Assembly: GCA_039977295.1 (NCBI GenBank)
Contig: JBDWDN010000012.1
Location: 558,001-622,000, forward strand
Length of the DNA stretch: 64,000 nucleotides
Reading direction: 5' to 3'
Origin: Hellea sp039977295
Lineage (GTDB): Bacteria; Pseudomonadota; Alphaproteobacteria; Caulobacterales; Maricaulaceae
Position 1 is the stretch's first letter. The number at the start of each line of letters is the position of its first letter. Under the pieces are notes generated by a model that was given only the letters and a program-made list of their open reading frames with translations, was not told the origin of the DNA and made no database searches. Below, piece after piece: positions 40,735-49,531 of the stretch. A program made the position numbers and the translations under genes.

Positions 40735-42113
40735 GCGGATATTTTGCCGATATAAACGGGTTCGCCGGTGAGTTCTGACATTGCGGATCCAATAAGGAAG
40801 TCACTATTTTCATGTTCCATCTGCTCAACGATAACAGCTTCAAGCGCGATGGTGAACGCGCCGTGTTCGGCGCTGCCTGATTCAAAGGCGGCGCAATCCA
40901 CGATGCCCGAAATCCGGTCAATAACCGGAAGGACCGAAGCGCGATCTTGGCCGGGGAAGGCTATCATGAAGACATTATCCTCAAGGCGCGCGGTAATGTC
41001 TTGCATACGGACAAGGCTTTTCAGCATCGTGCCGATTTGGCCGATGGCGTCAAAGATTTTATCTTTAGGGACTTCAAAATGGGCATTAGGCCTTACGCGT
41101 ATGGCCATGAGCGAAATGGGCTCTTGAGTCTTTTTCATATTCTCGCAGACCCGGCGTAAATGGGCGCAGAAAAAGGCGTCGTTAAAGACACCCGTTGGAA
41201 CATCGATACAGTCTTTACCGCCAACACTCCCGAATTCACTTTTGAGCTGGTCGTGGATACGGTGGTAATTGGCCAGTTCCAAAATACGTCCGCTGATTTC
41301 TTCGGTCTCTGCGCGAGAGGAGATAATATCTCGCGCGCCTTTTTGATAGGCCAGGTCACGGTCTTGGAATGTCTCAGGGTTAACTAAAAAGAGCGTTGGG
41401 ACATGAAAAAGCTTGGCGTTGCGGCGCATAGTTTCAGAAATTGTAAGGGCGGGCTCGGATTGTTCCAGCGCGTTCATAACAACTGCGTCAAATGTTCGCT
41501 CATGTAAGAAGTCAAAGGCGCTGAACGATGTGAAGGCCGCGACGACTTCAACATTTTTCTTTTGCAGGGCATTAATGATGACCATGAAATCCGGGGTGGC
41601 TTTGCCGATAAAGAGAATACGAAATGGACTGCGTAGCGCCTCGTCGGAAAGTTCGTAATCAATATTGAAATCTTCCCGCAATGTTTCCACCCGGCGAATA
41701 ACTTCGCGCTCCATTTGACCTAATCGAATCATAGAGCTGACGCGGGTTGCAATTTGGCTGATATGAGCTGGCGGAAAAATGAGGCTGTCAAAGACAGATG
41801 TATCAAAATCGCCTGTGCGGGTTAGCGCCCCGATAAACGGAATGTCTTTAGGGGCAAAGTGTTTCTTGAGGGCCTTAATGATTGAAGGTGTTTGCTCGAC
41901 ATAGTCCGAAAAGACAAACAATACGGCGCTGGGGGCAACGACAGGAGTGCCCTTTAAGGTGCGCCCGTCAAACTCACAAAACTGCACATCATAGCCCTGT
42001 TTTTCAAGGGCTTCCCCGATATAGCTAGATTCGTGCGGATTATCGGTTGCGATTAAAACCGCCAATTTCGCAGGCTGGACTTGGGGGTCAAAGGATTCGT
42101 TTTGCATAACCAT
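40731..42113 (-). CDS. PopA/PleD-like protein: two receiver-like domains and a degenerate GGDEF domain
   Basis: This is about 460 residues from ATG 42113 (42107 is equally possible). An ATG at 42155 is disfavoured because it abuts the terminator of the upstream gene. Two receiver-like domains (LAVLIATDNPHESSYIGEAL and FRILFIGKATPDFMVIINAL) lack a convincing phospho-Asp; the second reads VVMNAL where VLLD is expected. The C-terminal GGDEF-like domain aligns well with PleD but has EDNVF in place of GGEEF, so no cyclase activity is expected. The inhibitory c-di-GMP site RxxD is kept as RMQDITARLEDNVF. This is the pattern of Caulobacter PopA, a c-di-GMP receptor in cell-cycle proteolysis. Function is inferred. 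Confidence 0.8.
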   Translation of the reverse strand: MVMQNESFDPQVQPAKLAVLIATDNPHESSYIGEALEKQGYDVQFCEFDGRTLKGTPVVAPSAVLFVFSDYVEQTPSIIKALKKHFAPKDIPFIGALTRTGDFDTSVFDSLIFPPAHISQIATRVSSMIRLGQMEREVIRRVETLREDFNIDYELSDEALRSPFRILFIGKATPDFMVIINALQKKNVEVVAAFTSFSAFDFLHERTFDAVVMNALEQSEPALTISETMRRNAKLFHVPTLFLVNPETFQDRDLAYQKGARDIISSRAETEEISGRILELANYHRIHDQLKSEFGSVGGKDCIDVPTGVFNDAFFCAHLRRVCENMKKTQEPISLMAIRVRPNAHFEVPKDKIFDAIGQIGTMLKSLVRMQDITARLEDNVFMIAFPGQDRASVLPVIDRISGIVDCAAFESGSAEHGAFTIALEAVIVEQMEHENSDFLIGSAMSELTGEPVYIGKISA

Positions 42114-42160
42114 GTGTTTAGTTAACTGCAGAGTCCTTTCCGAGCCGTTAACCATGACAA

Positions 42161-42195
42161 AAAAAGCCCGTCTACGATTAGTAAACGGGCTTTTT
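42161..42195 (-). terminator. Intrinsic terminator of the M2 peptidase gene
   Basis: AAAAAGCCCGT (42161-42171) and ACGGGCTTTTT (42185-42195) form an 11-bp stem with a 13-nt loop, giving a T tract on the minus strand 20 bp after the peptidase stop. It lies just upstream of the PopA-like gene, which therefore needs its own promoter. Confidence 0.85.
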
Positions 42196-42215
42196 ATCTT
42201 AGGGTTTGTTTTGGA

Positions 42216-44288
42216 CTATTCTGCCGTATTTTCCCATCCGCAAGTGCGGTCTTTGTTTTGTTCCTCTAGATAGGTCATCAATGGCGCGAAATATTCGAGG
42301 ATAGCAGAGCCGTCCATGTCGCGCGTGCCTGTGAATGCTTCAAGCGCATCAGGCCACGGTTTCGAAGCGCCCATTTCCATCATGGCTTTAAAGCGGCTAC
42401 CCACTTCTTCGTTTTCATAGATTGAACATTGGTGCAGGGGTCCTTCAAAACCAGCCATATCACAAGCGGCTTTGTGGAATTGGAATTGCAGAATATGGGC
42501 GAGGAAATAGCGCATATAAGGTGTGTTGCCAGGAATGTGGTATTTTGCGCCTGGATCAAAGGCGTCGCCTGGGCGGGTCTCGCCTGGATGCTGTAATCCC
42601 TGATATTTCTCGCGAAGCTCCCACCAGCCCGCATTATATTCGCTTTCGCTATATTCTCCGGAGAAGACTTTCCAGCGCCATTGATCGACCATCAAGCCGA
42701 AAGGCAAGAAGGCAACTTTATCCATGGCTTGCTGCATGAGGAGCGCAAGGTCGGCATCTGCGCCGGGAATGTCTTTCTCATCCAGAAGACCAATTTTCAC
42801 GAGATATTCGGGCGTAATAGAGAGCGCAATCATATCGCCGATAGCTTCGTGGAAACCATCATTTGCACCTGTTTTATAGAATACGGGCTGGTTCTTATAG
42901 GCGCGCTGATAGAAATTATGACCAAGTTCGTGATGAACTGTCACGAAGTCTTCGCCGTTTATTTTGGTGCACATTTTGATGCGAATATCGTCTATATCGT
43001 CCAAGTTCCATGCAGAGGCATGGCAAACAACTTCGCGGTCGGCAGGTTTTGTGATCAGTGAGCGTTCCCAAAACGTGTCAGGTAGCGGCTCAAAGCCTAG
43101 GGATGTGAAGAATTTTTCGCCGACCTCGACCATTTTGGTTTGGTCATAGCCTTTTTCTTCTAGGAGAGCCGTGACATCGACGCCTTCACCGCCGCCTTCT
43201 GGCGCGACGAGATCATAGATGTTCCCCCAGCTTTGTCCCCACATATTCCCAAGCAGGTCAGCGCGGATAGGGGCATCTGCAGGCTGAATTTCATCGCCAT
43301 ATTTTTCATTCAATGCTGCGCGGGTATTGCAATGTAATTGGTCGTAAAGAGGTTTGACTTGGCCCCAAAGTCGGTCAGCTTCTTTAACAAAGGCTTCTCC
43401 GTCCATGTCATATCCGCCGCGCCATAAGGCACCTGCATCGTCATACCCTAACTCCTTGGAGCCCTCATTGACGATTTTGACCATTTTAGAGTATCGGCCC
43501 GCCATAGGCTTAAATTGCTCATCCTCTTTCAAATCCTTATTCTTAAGAAGCTGTTCTTCCGTGGGGTTTACGATTGTTCTCCAGCCTTCCCAGATTTGCT
43601 TCAATAATTCAGGGTCATCTGATTGCGCGATAATGTCGGAAGCTTGTCCAAGGTTGATTTTTCCGTCTTCAACTTCTTGATTTAGAGTTCCATCTTTTTC
43701 TTCCGGGCCTTCTTCACCATCAGGGTCGATATCTAAGATTTCTATTATCCGTTTATCGCTGGTATTAATTTCAAATTTACCAGTGCCATAGGCGGCGTCG
43801 AGATTTGTCATTATCGTTGCAAGCTTTTCTGCTTCTCCTTCTTTTTCAGGGGCTGGAAAATTACTCCCGCGTTTTAGGCCGTCCATTTTGCGGCGCATGT
43901 CAGCCGGCAAGGATAAGTCATTAAAACGTTTGGCTTCATTGGCGAGGCGGGTAGAAAGCTTTGCGACTTGGGTGCCTGCCATCGCCTCAAGGTCGTTCGT
44001 GTCCTTTGTAATAAAGTTAGCCTTCACCCAATAGACCTTGGAGGCGAATGCGCTCAGCTCCACAATGTCTTTTTCAGCTGTTTCAAGGAACTCTTTCGCT
44101 TCTTGTAGTGTCGGCGCGCCGTTTTCCGTTCCCGCATTGGCCGCTGCCGTAAGGGTCTCAACAGTGTTCGTTGGCTTCTCAACTGCGGTAGGGGTTGGAG
44201 CTTCTGTTGACGGTGTTGACGTTGACGGCTGACAAGCCGCGAAACCAAGTGCTGCAAGACTTGCGGCAGAGAGTAATAATTTGCGCAT
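42216..44288 (-). CDS. M2-family (ACE-like) peptidyl-dipeptidase lipoprotein
   Basis: This 690-residue zinc metallopeptidase is of the angiotensin-converting-enzyme family. It has a lipoprotein signal peptide, MRKLLLSAASLAALGFAACQ (lipobox GFAAC), then a Thr/Pro-rich linker. The zinc site TVHHELGHNFYQRAYK (HELGH at about 453-457) is followed by the second-ligand block NDGFHEAIGDMIALS. Other family blocks are ALWRGGYDMDGEAFVKEADR and DQWRWKVFSGEYSESEYN. An acidic insert (about residues 180-205) is rich in Glu and Asp. It should remove dipeptides from peptides at the outer membrane or in the periplasm. Divergent from hemH. Confidence 0.92.
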   Translation of the reverse strand: MRKLLLSAASLAALGFAACQPSTSTPSTEAPTPTAVEKPTNTVETLTAAANAGTENGAPTLQEAKEFLETAEKDIVELSAFASKVYWVKANFITKDTNDLEAMAGTQVAKLSTRLANEAKRFNDLSLPADMRRKMDGLKRGSNFPAPEKEGEAEKLATIMTNLDAAYGTGKFEINTSDKRIIEILDIDPDGEEGPEEKDGTLNQEVEDGKINLGQASDIIAQSDDPELLKQIWEGWRTIVNPTEEQLLKNKDLKEDEQFKPMAGRYSKMVKIVNEGSKELGYDDAGALWRGGYDMDGEAFVKEADRLWGQVKPLYDQLHCNTRAALNEKYGDEIQPADAPIRADLLGNMWGQSWGNIYDLVAPEGGGEGVDVTALLEEKGYDQTKMVEVGEKFFTSLGFEPLPDTFWERSLITKPADREVVCHASAWNLDDIDDIRIKMCTKINGEDFVTVHHELGHNFYQRAYKNQPVFYKTGANDGFHEAIGDMIALSITPEYLVKIGLLDEKDIPGADADLALLMQQAMDKVAFLPFGLMVDQWRWKVFSGEYSESEYNAGWWELREKYQGLQHPGETRPGDAFDPGAKYHIPGNTPYMRYFLAHILQFQFHKAACDMAGFEGPLHQCSIYENEEVGSRFKAMMEMGASKPWPDALEAFTGTRDMDGSAILEYFAPLMTYLEEQNKDRTCGWENTAE

Positions 44289-44415
44289 GTGGTCCTCTTA
44301 TTTTCTATTCAATCCCCAAGGGTTACGCTATTCGTAAGCACTACGAACCTGCGGTCAAGATATGTCCGCATTGAAGATGACGAATTTACGGCCCCTATGG
44401 CTAAAAGGACACAGA

Positions 44416-45402
44416 ATGACGGATAAAGTAGGGCTTTTGCTAGTGAATTTGGGGTCACCCAATGCCCCAACGCCCAAAGCGGTGCGGAAATACCTTTTTC
44501 AATTCCTCCACGATAAACGAGTCATCGATACGAGTCGCTGGATTTGGTGCCCGATTCTCCACGGAATTATCCTAAGAGTGCGTCCTGCTCGTTCCGCGAG
44601 GGCCTATGCTAAGATCTGGGGAGAAGAGGGTTCCGAAGCGCCTCTTGTCGCCATTACCCGCGCGCAAGGCAAGGGCATTCAAGAGCGGTTGGGCGATGCT
44701 GTGCACGTCGATATAGCTATGCGCTACGGCAACCCTTCTATTGGCTCCGCCCTGGACGCGCTTAAGGCCAGAGGCTGTAGGCGCGTTGCGATCCTGCCAA
44801 TGTATCCGCAATTTGCTGGCGCGACGACAGCGTCTGTTTATGACGGCGTGGCTAAAGCTTTGATGAAACGTATGGATGTGCCTGAACTTCGCTTTTTGCG
44901 CGATTATCATGACGATCCGCGCTATATCAAAGCGCTCGGGGACGGACTTGAGGCCCATCTTGCGACGCTCGATTGGAGGCCAGATGTTGTTTTGACATCT
45001 TACCACGGCTTACCGCAAAGCTATGTTGAAAAAGGGGATCCCTATCAGGCAGAATGTATTCACACGACTGATTTGCTCCGTGCTCATTTGAAAATGTCTC
45101 AAGCTGATATGCGGACGACCTTTCAGTCTCGTTTTGGGCCTAAGGCATGGCTGCAGCCTTACACCGATAAAACGCTGGAGGCCTTACCAAGTGAAGGCAT
45201 GAAAAAAGTCGCTGTCATGATGCCAGGCTTTTCCGCAGATTGTCTGGAGACTCTTGAAGAGATAGAGCTTGAAGCGCGCGAAACATTTGAAGAGCATGGC
45301 GGAGAGAAATTTACGGCTGTTCCTTGCCTCAATGATGACGCCGGGCATTTAGATTTCTTGGCTGAGATCGCGAAGGAACGTCTGCTAGATGGCTGGCTTT
45401 AA
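44416..45402 (+). CDS. hemH: Ferrochelatase
   Basis: HemH inserts Fe2+ into protoporphyrin IX, the last step of heme b synthesis. The 328-residue protein from ATG 44416 (AAAGGA upstream with 7-base spacing; an in-frame ATG at 44362 is less likely) has VGLLLVNLGSPNAPTPKAVR, the metal-site His in LTSYHGLPQSYVEKGDPY, FQSRFGPKAWLQPYTDKTL and MMPGFSADCLETLEEIELEA with the catalytic Glu. The product would feed CtaA and other heme users. Its 3' end overlaps the convergent P-loop gene by 18 bp. Confidence 0.95.
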   Translation: MTDKVGLLLVNLGSPNAPTPKAVRKYLFQFLHDKRVIDTSRWIWCPILHGIILRVRPARSARAYAKIWGEEGSEAPLVAITRAQGKGIQERLGDAVHVDIAMRYGNPSIGSALDALKARGCRRVAILPMYPQFAGATTASVYDGVAKALMKRMDVPELRFLRDYHDDPRYIKALGDGLEAHLATLDWRPDVVLTSYHGLPQSYVEKGDPYQAECIHTTDLLRAHLKMSQADMRTTFQSRFGPKAWLQPYTDKTLEALPSEGMKKVAVMMPGFSADCLETLEEIELEARETFEEHGGEKFTAVPCLNDDAGHLDFLAEIAKERLLDGWL

Positions 45403-46029
45403 CGCCTCATAGATCGCGTTTATATCGACGTCTGGATTTAAAATGAGTGTAGACGGCAGGACCACATCGGCATGGCTCGCATAAGCTTTGCCGCGAGAGG
45501 CTAGAAGTTTTGGGTAACAATCCAAGATGCTTTCAGTTTCGGTTTTGCCGTCAAGCTTTTGATAATGTCCTGCCCAGATAAGCGGCTTCGGATGTTTGAA
45601 ATATTGAACTTTCAGCCGCTCAATGTGATCGCTCTCGGCCTCGATATAGACGATATAGAAATCCTGACGCAGCAGACTCAAAACATCCCCATCTGTATAT
45701 ATCACGCTGCCAGTCGTATCTATCATGGGGTTGCGCTTAACCGTCTTCAGGGCTTTGCGGGTTGCCTCGGTTTCGAGTGAAATCGAATGCGCCTCGCGTG
45801 CGCCATATCCATCCGTATAGGGATGGCCCTGCCAATGCGCAAAAGCTTCCATGCTGTCATGGCCAAGGTTTTCCCAAATCAATTTGTCAACTTCAATCAG
45901 ACTAAAGTCATATTTGGTCGCGAGCCGCATAGCGGTGTAGCTTTTGCCTATGTTGGACATGCCGATAAAGGCAATTTTCAGATTGCCAGCCGCATATCGC
46001 GCGTCAAATTCTGCGCGGGATAACTGCAT
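45385..46029 (-). CDS. Uncharacterised P-loop NTPase/kinase-like protein
   Basis: This 214-residue protein has Walker A IAFIGMSNIGKSYTAMRLA near the N-terminus and a strand-Asp pattern (YDFSLIEVDKLIWENLGHDS) as in shikimate/nucleotide kinases. Further on are DTTGSVIYTDGDVL and FYIVYIEAESDHIERLKVQY, which resemble the phosphate-transferring half of small-molecule kinases. The family is not recognised. It starts inside the thrC stop (TGATG), so it is translationally coupled to threonine synthase. It may be a kinase or a nucleotide-dependent regulator; nothing decides this. Its 3' end overlaps hemH. Confidence 0.7.
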   Translation of the reverse strand: MQLSRAEFDARYAAGNLKIAFIGMSNIGKSYTAMRLATKYDFSLIEVDKLIWENLGHDSMEAFAHWQGHPYTDGYGAREAHSISLETEATRKALKTVKRNPMIDTTGSVIYTDGDVLSLLRQDFYIVYIEAESDHIERLKVQYFKHPKPLIWAGHYQKLDGKTETESILDCYPKLLASRGKAYASHADVVLPSTLILNPDVDINAIYEALKPAI

Positions 46030-47381
46030 CAGGCGTGTATCGCCAAATAATTTTCGAGCGCGCTTAGCTTTGGTGTCATGATGTGAATACGTTTTTTCTT
46101 GCGCATAGCTTTCGCGAGCGGTGCGGGAAGGGGAACATCCTCACGGATGATGCGCTCGACGCTTTCCGCAAATTTCGCGGGATGGGCCGTGCCAACGGTG
46201 ACTTTGATAAAATCTAAATCCACGTCTTCGGAAAAATCTTCCATGGCCAAATGACCTACAGCTGTATGCGGGCACATGACATAACCCGTTTCGTTAAAGA
46301 CACGGCGCATATGGCGTTCCGTTTCATCATCAGAAAATGACGCTCCCCAGCAAATATCTGAGACTGTGTCATAGTCATTGTTATGGAGTGCCAGAATGCG
46401 CGGAAAGTTATTGGGACGCCCGATATCCATAGCGTTTGAGAGCGTCGGAACAGACGGGCGCGGCGTATATTCACCTGACTTTAGGTAATCTACAAAAGGG
46501 TCGTTATTATTATTCCCAATGACAAAACGCTCAATGGGTGCGCCCATTTGTTTAGCGATGAGACCGCCTGTAAGATTGCCTAGGTTACCTGAGGGAATTG
46601 AATAAACGATCGGCATGCCCGCATGAGCGGCTTTGATCTGTAGGCTAGTCCAGAAGTAATAAAAGCTTTGCGGGATAACACGGCCGACATTAATCGAATT
46701 TGCTGACATAAGGGAATATGTTTCGGTCATCTCACTATTTGCAAAGGCATCTTTTACCAGTTGTTGACAGTCATCAAATGTCCCGTCGACACATATGGCG
46801 CGTATATTAGAATTTGCATTGCCCATTGTGCAGAGTTGCTGTTCTTGAATTTTACTGACGCCGCCTTTGGGGAATAAGATAAAGACATTTATGCCCTCTT
46901 GATCCAAAAAGGCATCTCCAATCGCGCCGCCAGTATCTCCAGATGTTGCGACCAATATCGTCCGTTTCTCACCCGATGTTTTCATCAAGTGACTGGCCGC
47001 GCGGCCCATGAAACGCGCAGCGAAATCTTTAAAAGCAAGAGTTGGGCCGTGGAACAGCTCAAGGATATACTCATTTGCGGGCTCTGGCGTTGCCGCGTCC
47101 AATGCGCCGCCTGATAAGGTCTTAAGCGGGACAGGAAAACCATAAGCGTCGCGGCATATGTCTTTTAAAACGTCATTAGAAAACCGATCATCTACAAAAT
47201 GCCGCGCGAGAGCCGCTGCACAATCTGCAAAACTCATAGCGCCCATATTGGCGGTTTCTTCGGGTGTAAAGTGCGGGATTTTATCTGGCATCCATAACCC
47301 GCCATCTGGCGCGAGGCTGGCAAGGAGAGCGTCGCCAAAACGCGCGGTAATTGTTGAGTCGGAATGTGAGTGATAATTCAT
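46029..47381 (-). CDS. thrC: Threonine synthase
   Basis: ThrC converts O-phosphohomoserine to threonine with PLP. The 450-residue protein is of the short-chain (E. coli/yeast-like) type: ARFGDALLASLAPDGGLWMP, the PLP-lysine in FHGPTLAFKDFAARFMGRAA, ATSGDTGGAIGDAFLDQEG, FPKGGVSKIQEQQLCTMGNA, SANSINVGRVIPQSFYYFW and IPSGNLGNLTGGLIAKQMG. It is followed by the coupled P-loop gene. The upstream gap to the XRE-cupin gene is 47 bp, so thrC may be transcribed together with that regulator. Confidence 0.95.
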   Translation of the reverse strand: MNYHSHSDSTITARFGDALLASLAPDGGLWMPDKIPHFTPEETANMGAMSFADCAAALARHFVDDRFSNDVLKDICRDAYGFPVPLKTLSGGALDAATPEPANEYILELFHGPTLAFKDFAARFMGRAASHLMKTSGEKRTILVATSGDTGGAIGDAFLDQEGINVFILFPKGGVSKIQEQQLCTMGNANSNIRAICVDGTFDDCQQLVKDAFANSEMTETYSLMSANSINVGRVIPQSFYYFWTSLQIKAAHAGMPIVYSIPSGNLGNLTGGLIAKQMGAPIERFVIGNNNNDPFVDYLKSGEYTPRPSVPTLSNAMDIGRPNNFPRILALHNNDYDTVSDICWGASFSDDETERHMRRVFNETGYVMCPHTAVGHLAMEDFSEDVDLDFIKVTVGTAHPAKFAESVERIIREDVPLPAPLAKAMRKKKRIHIMTPKLSALENYLAIHA

Positions 47382-47428
47382 GGGGCGCTCATTAGCGAAA
47401 ATAGGCTGATTTGCAAGTATTTGTGGAT

Positions 47429-48043
47429 TTAGCTTATGGTGCGGACGGCATGGGCCAAAATATTGACCATGGTGGCATGAACGGGCGCGGTGCCAATATT
47501 TTCTATGCTATGGGGCCGGTCTGCTTTGTACCGCAATGTCTCGCCGGTTTTCGCCGTCCAGCGCTCACCATCAACCTCAACTGCGACTTCGCCGGTCAAG
47601 AGCGTGAGGTTTTCTACAGAGCCTTTGGGGTGAGGAGAGCTTTCGAGTTTTCCCCCAGCTTGCGCGCGAAAATCATACCATTGAACCCATTGCACTGTGT
47701 CAATAGAGCCAATAATGCGCAGCTCGCACAATCCGTCTTCGCTTTTCAGAAGAGGCGTATCTTGTATGCCAGTTTTCTGGACGAGCGCAGATCCGCCATT
47801 ATCACTAGCCACCATCGCCTGAACACTTGTGCCTAAGGCTTGGCTGAGGCGAGACAGCGTTGCCAGAGAGGGGTTCGCTTCGTTCTTCTCAATTTGAGAT
47901 ATCATGGATTTCGCAACGCCAGAACTTTCTGAGAGATCGCCTAAAGACATTTTATCGGCTGTGCGGAGCCGCAAGATTGTTTGCCCAAGTTTTTCAGCTA
48001 AAGCGTCTGTTTGCGCGCAGGGTTGTCGTTTTTGTCTAGCCAT
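47429..48043 (-). CDS. XRE-family regulator with C-terminal cupin
   Basis: This 204-residue protein has an N-terminal helix-turn-helix (about 16-70; LGQTILRLRTADKMSLGDLS, SSGVAKSMISQIEKNEANPS) and a C-terminal cupin (about 115-190; SPHPKGSVENLTLLTGEVAV, WTAKTGETLRYKADRPHSIE). XRE-cupin proteins sense small metabolites and control nearby genes. It is divergent from the cysG operon, and the 99-bp gap contains a perfect 16-bp palindrome. The most economical reading is a sulfur- or amino-acid-responsive repressor of the cysG operon and itself; this is inference from layout. Confidence 0.88.
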   Translation of the reverse strand: MARQKRQPCAQTDALAEKLGQTILRLRTADKMSLGDLSESSGVAKSMISQIEKNEANPSLATLSRLSQALGTSVQAMVASDNGGSALVQKTGIQDTPLLKSEDGLCELRIIGSIDTVQWVQWYDFRAQAGGKLESSPHPKGSVENLTLLTGEVAVEVDGERWTAKTGETLRYKADRPHSIENIGTAPVHATMVNILAHAVRTIS

Positions 48044-48087
48044 ATTTCACAAATAATTTACATGATGGGTCTGGATTATTTCAAACT

Positions 48088-48103
48088 GTTCTATATATAG
48101 AAC
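48088..48103. promoter_or_regulatory. Palindromic operator candidate, XRE-cupin/cysG divergent promoter
   Basis: GTTCTATATATAGAAC is a perfect 16-bp palindrome in the 99-bp divergent gap. On the minus strand TTGATT, 17 bp, TATAGA makes a promoter for the regulator gene whose -10 lies inside the palindrome. The GTTCT...AGAAC arms resemble known XRE-type half-sites (for example SinR-like). The palindrome is directly visible; binding is inferred. Confidence 0.65.
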
Positions 48104-48142
48104 GCACAGACAAATCAAGCGAACACTCCACACGGCCTGAAT

Positions 48143-49531
48143 ATGCGATATTTACCGATACATGTTGATACGAAAGATGCCCGAATCCTAATTGTGGGCG
48201 GTGAGGGCGCAGCTGAGGCTAAGCTAAGAACGCTTATTAAAACAGAAGCGCAGCTTCATCTTATAGCGCCTGAAATCAGCCCAGAGATATCCCGATGGAT
48301 CGAGCAAGGTCTTCTATCCCATGCGGCCCGATCTTTTGAGCCGAGTGATCTTGAAGGCGTGCGTTTAGTTTATGCCGCGACCGAAGATGATGCGCTCAAT
48401 TTAAAGATTGGTGATCTGGCGCGCGAGCAGGGTTTACTGGTCAATGCCGCAGATCAAAAAGATGCTTGTGATTTCATAACGCCAGCCCTCGTGGATCGCA
48501 GCCCTGTTATTGTCTCTATTGGAACCGAAGGGACAAGCCCAAGCCTCGCGCGGGCCGTGAAAACAGATTTAGAAGCCCGCTTGCCGTCCACGCTCGGCGC
48601 CCTCGCAACCCTTATCAACGGTCTTCGGGCAAAGGTGAAGTCAGGCATTCCAGGCCTAGCGGCGCGTCAACTGTTCTGGGCCGACATCTTTGACGGCAAG
48701 GACCTTGCGGGGCAGCTCAGAGTTTCGGGTGAGGGCCTCACTCAGCGCGTAGACGATAAGCTCGCGGGCCACGCCAAAGTTAAAACGGGTTTTGTTTCGC
48801 TCGTAGGCGCAGGTCCCGGCAATCCAGACTTGCTGACCTTGGCAGCGCGCCAGAAACTTCATAGCGCGGACGTTATTGTTTATGACCGCTTAGTTAGCCA
48901 AGGTGTTCTCGATTTTGGCCGCCGCGAAGCTGAATATATATATGTCGGTAAAGAGGCAGGCGGGACCTCTACGCCTCAGACGGCAATCAACGCTATTCTT
49001 GTTGAGAAAGCTCTAGAGGGCCTAACGGTTGTTCGTCTCAAAAGTGGTGATCCGCTCATATTTGGCCGCGCAGATGAAGAAATAGACGCCATGGAGATCG
49101 CTGGCGTGAAGTATGACATTGTGCCGGGGATAACCTCTGCGGCTTCTGCCGCTGCGGAAATTGGCGCGTCTCTGACAACACGCGGTCATAATAAAGCCGT
49201 TTCCTTTCTAACAGGACATGACGCCAAAGGTTTTGCCGAACATGACTGGAAGGGCCTTGCCGCAGGCGGCGCAAGAGCCGCTATATATATGGGGGTAGGG
49301 GCCTCTGGTTTTATCCAAGGGCGGCTGCTCATGCACGGCGCGGCGGGGGACTTGCCTGTGACCGTTGTTGAAAATGCTTCGCGCGATTCCCAACTTATCG
49401 TCGCGACCACCTTGGAGAGATTGTCAAAAGACATTAAAGCCCACGGCGTCAAAGGCCCTGCAATTTTACTGCTTGGTTATGCGCCGCGCTCTATTGCTGA
49501 GCATTCATTCAAAACGGAGGCCGCGCAATGA
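48143..49531 (+). CDS. cysG: Siroheme synthase (bifunctional CysG)
   Basis: This 462-residue protein fuses two activities for siroheme, the sulfite reductase cofactor. The N-terminal half (about 1-205) is precorrin-2 dehydrogenase/ferrochelatase, starting MRYLPIHVDTKDARILIVGG and with AATEDDALNLKIGDLA. The C-terminal half (about 218-455) is uroporphyrinogen-III C-methyltransferase: VSLVGAGPGNPDLLTLAARQ, VYDRLVSQGVLDF, VRLKSGDPLIFGRADEE and VPGITSAASAAAE. It heads the sulfite-reduction operon and overlaps the DUF2849 gene by 4 bp (ATGA). Confidence 0.95.
   Translation: MRYLPIHVDTKDARILIVGGEGAAEAKLRTLIKTEAQLHLIAPEISPEISRWIEQGLLSHAARSFEPSDLEGVRLVYAATEDDALNLKIGDLAREQGLLVNAADQKDACDFITPALVDRSPVIVSIGTEGTSPSLARAVKTDLEARLPSTLGALATLINGLRAKVKSGIPGLAARQLFWADIFDGKDLAGQLRVSGEGLTQRVDDKLAGHAKVKTGFVSLVGAGPGNPDLLTLAARQKLHSADVIVYDRLVSQGVLDFGRREAEYIYVGKEAGGTSTPQTAINAILVEKALEGLTVVRLKSGDPLIFGRADEEIDAMEIAGVKYDIVPGITSAASAAAEIGASLTTRGHNKAVSFLTGHDAKGFAEHDWKGLAAGGARAAIYMGVGASGFIQGRLLMHGAAGDLPVTVVENASRDSQLIVATTLERLSKDIKAHGVKGPAILLLGYAPRSIAEHSFKTEAAQ

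Noticed and set aside
44038..44232. Antisense frame opposite the M2 peptidase N-terminus
   Set aside because: It is low complexity created by the Thr/Pro linker on the other strand, without start signals.
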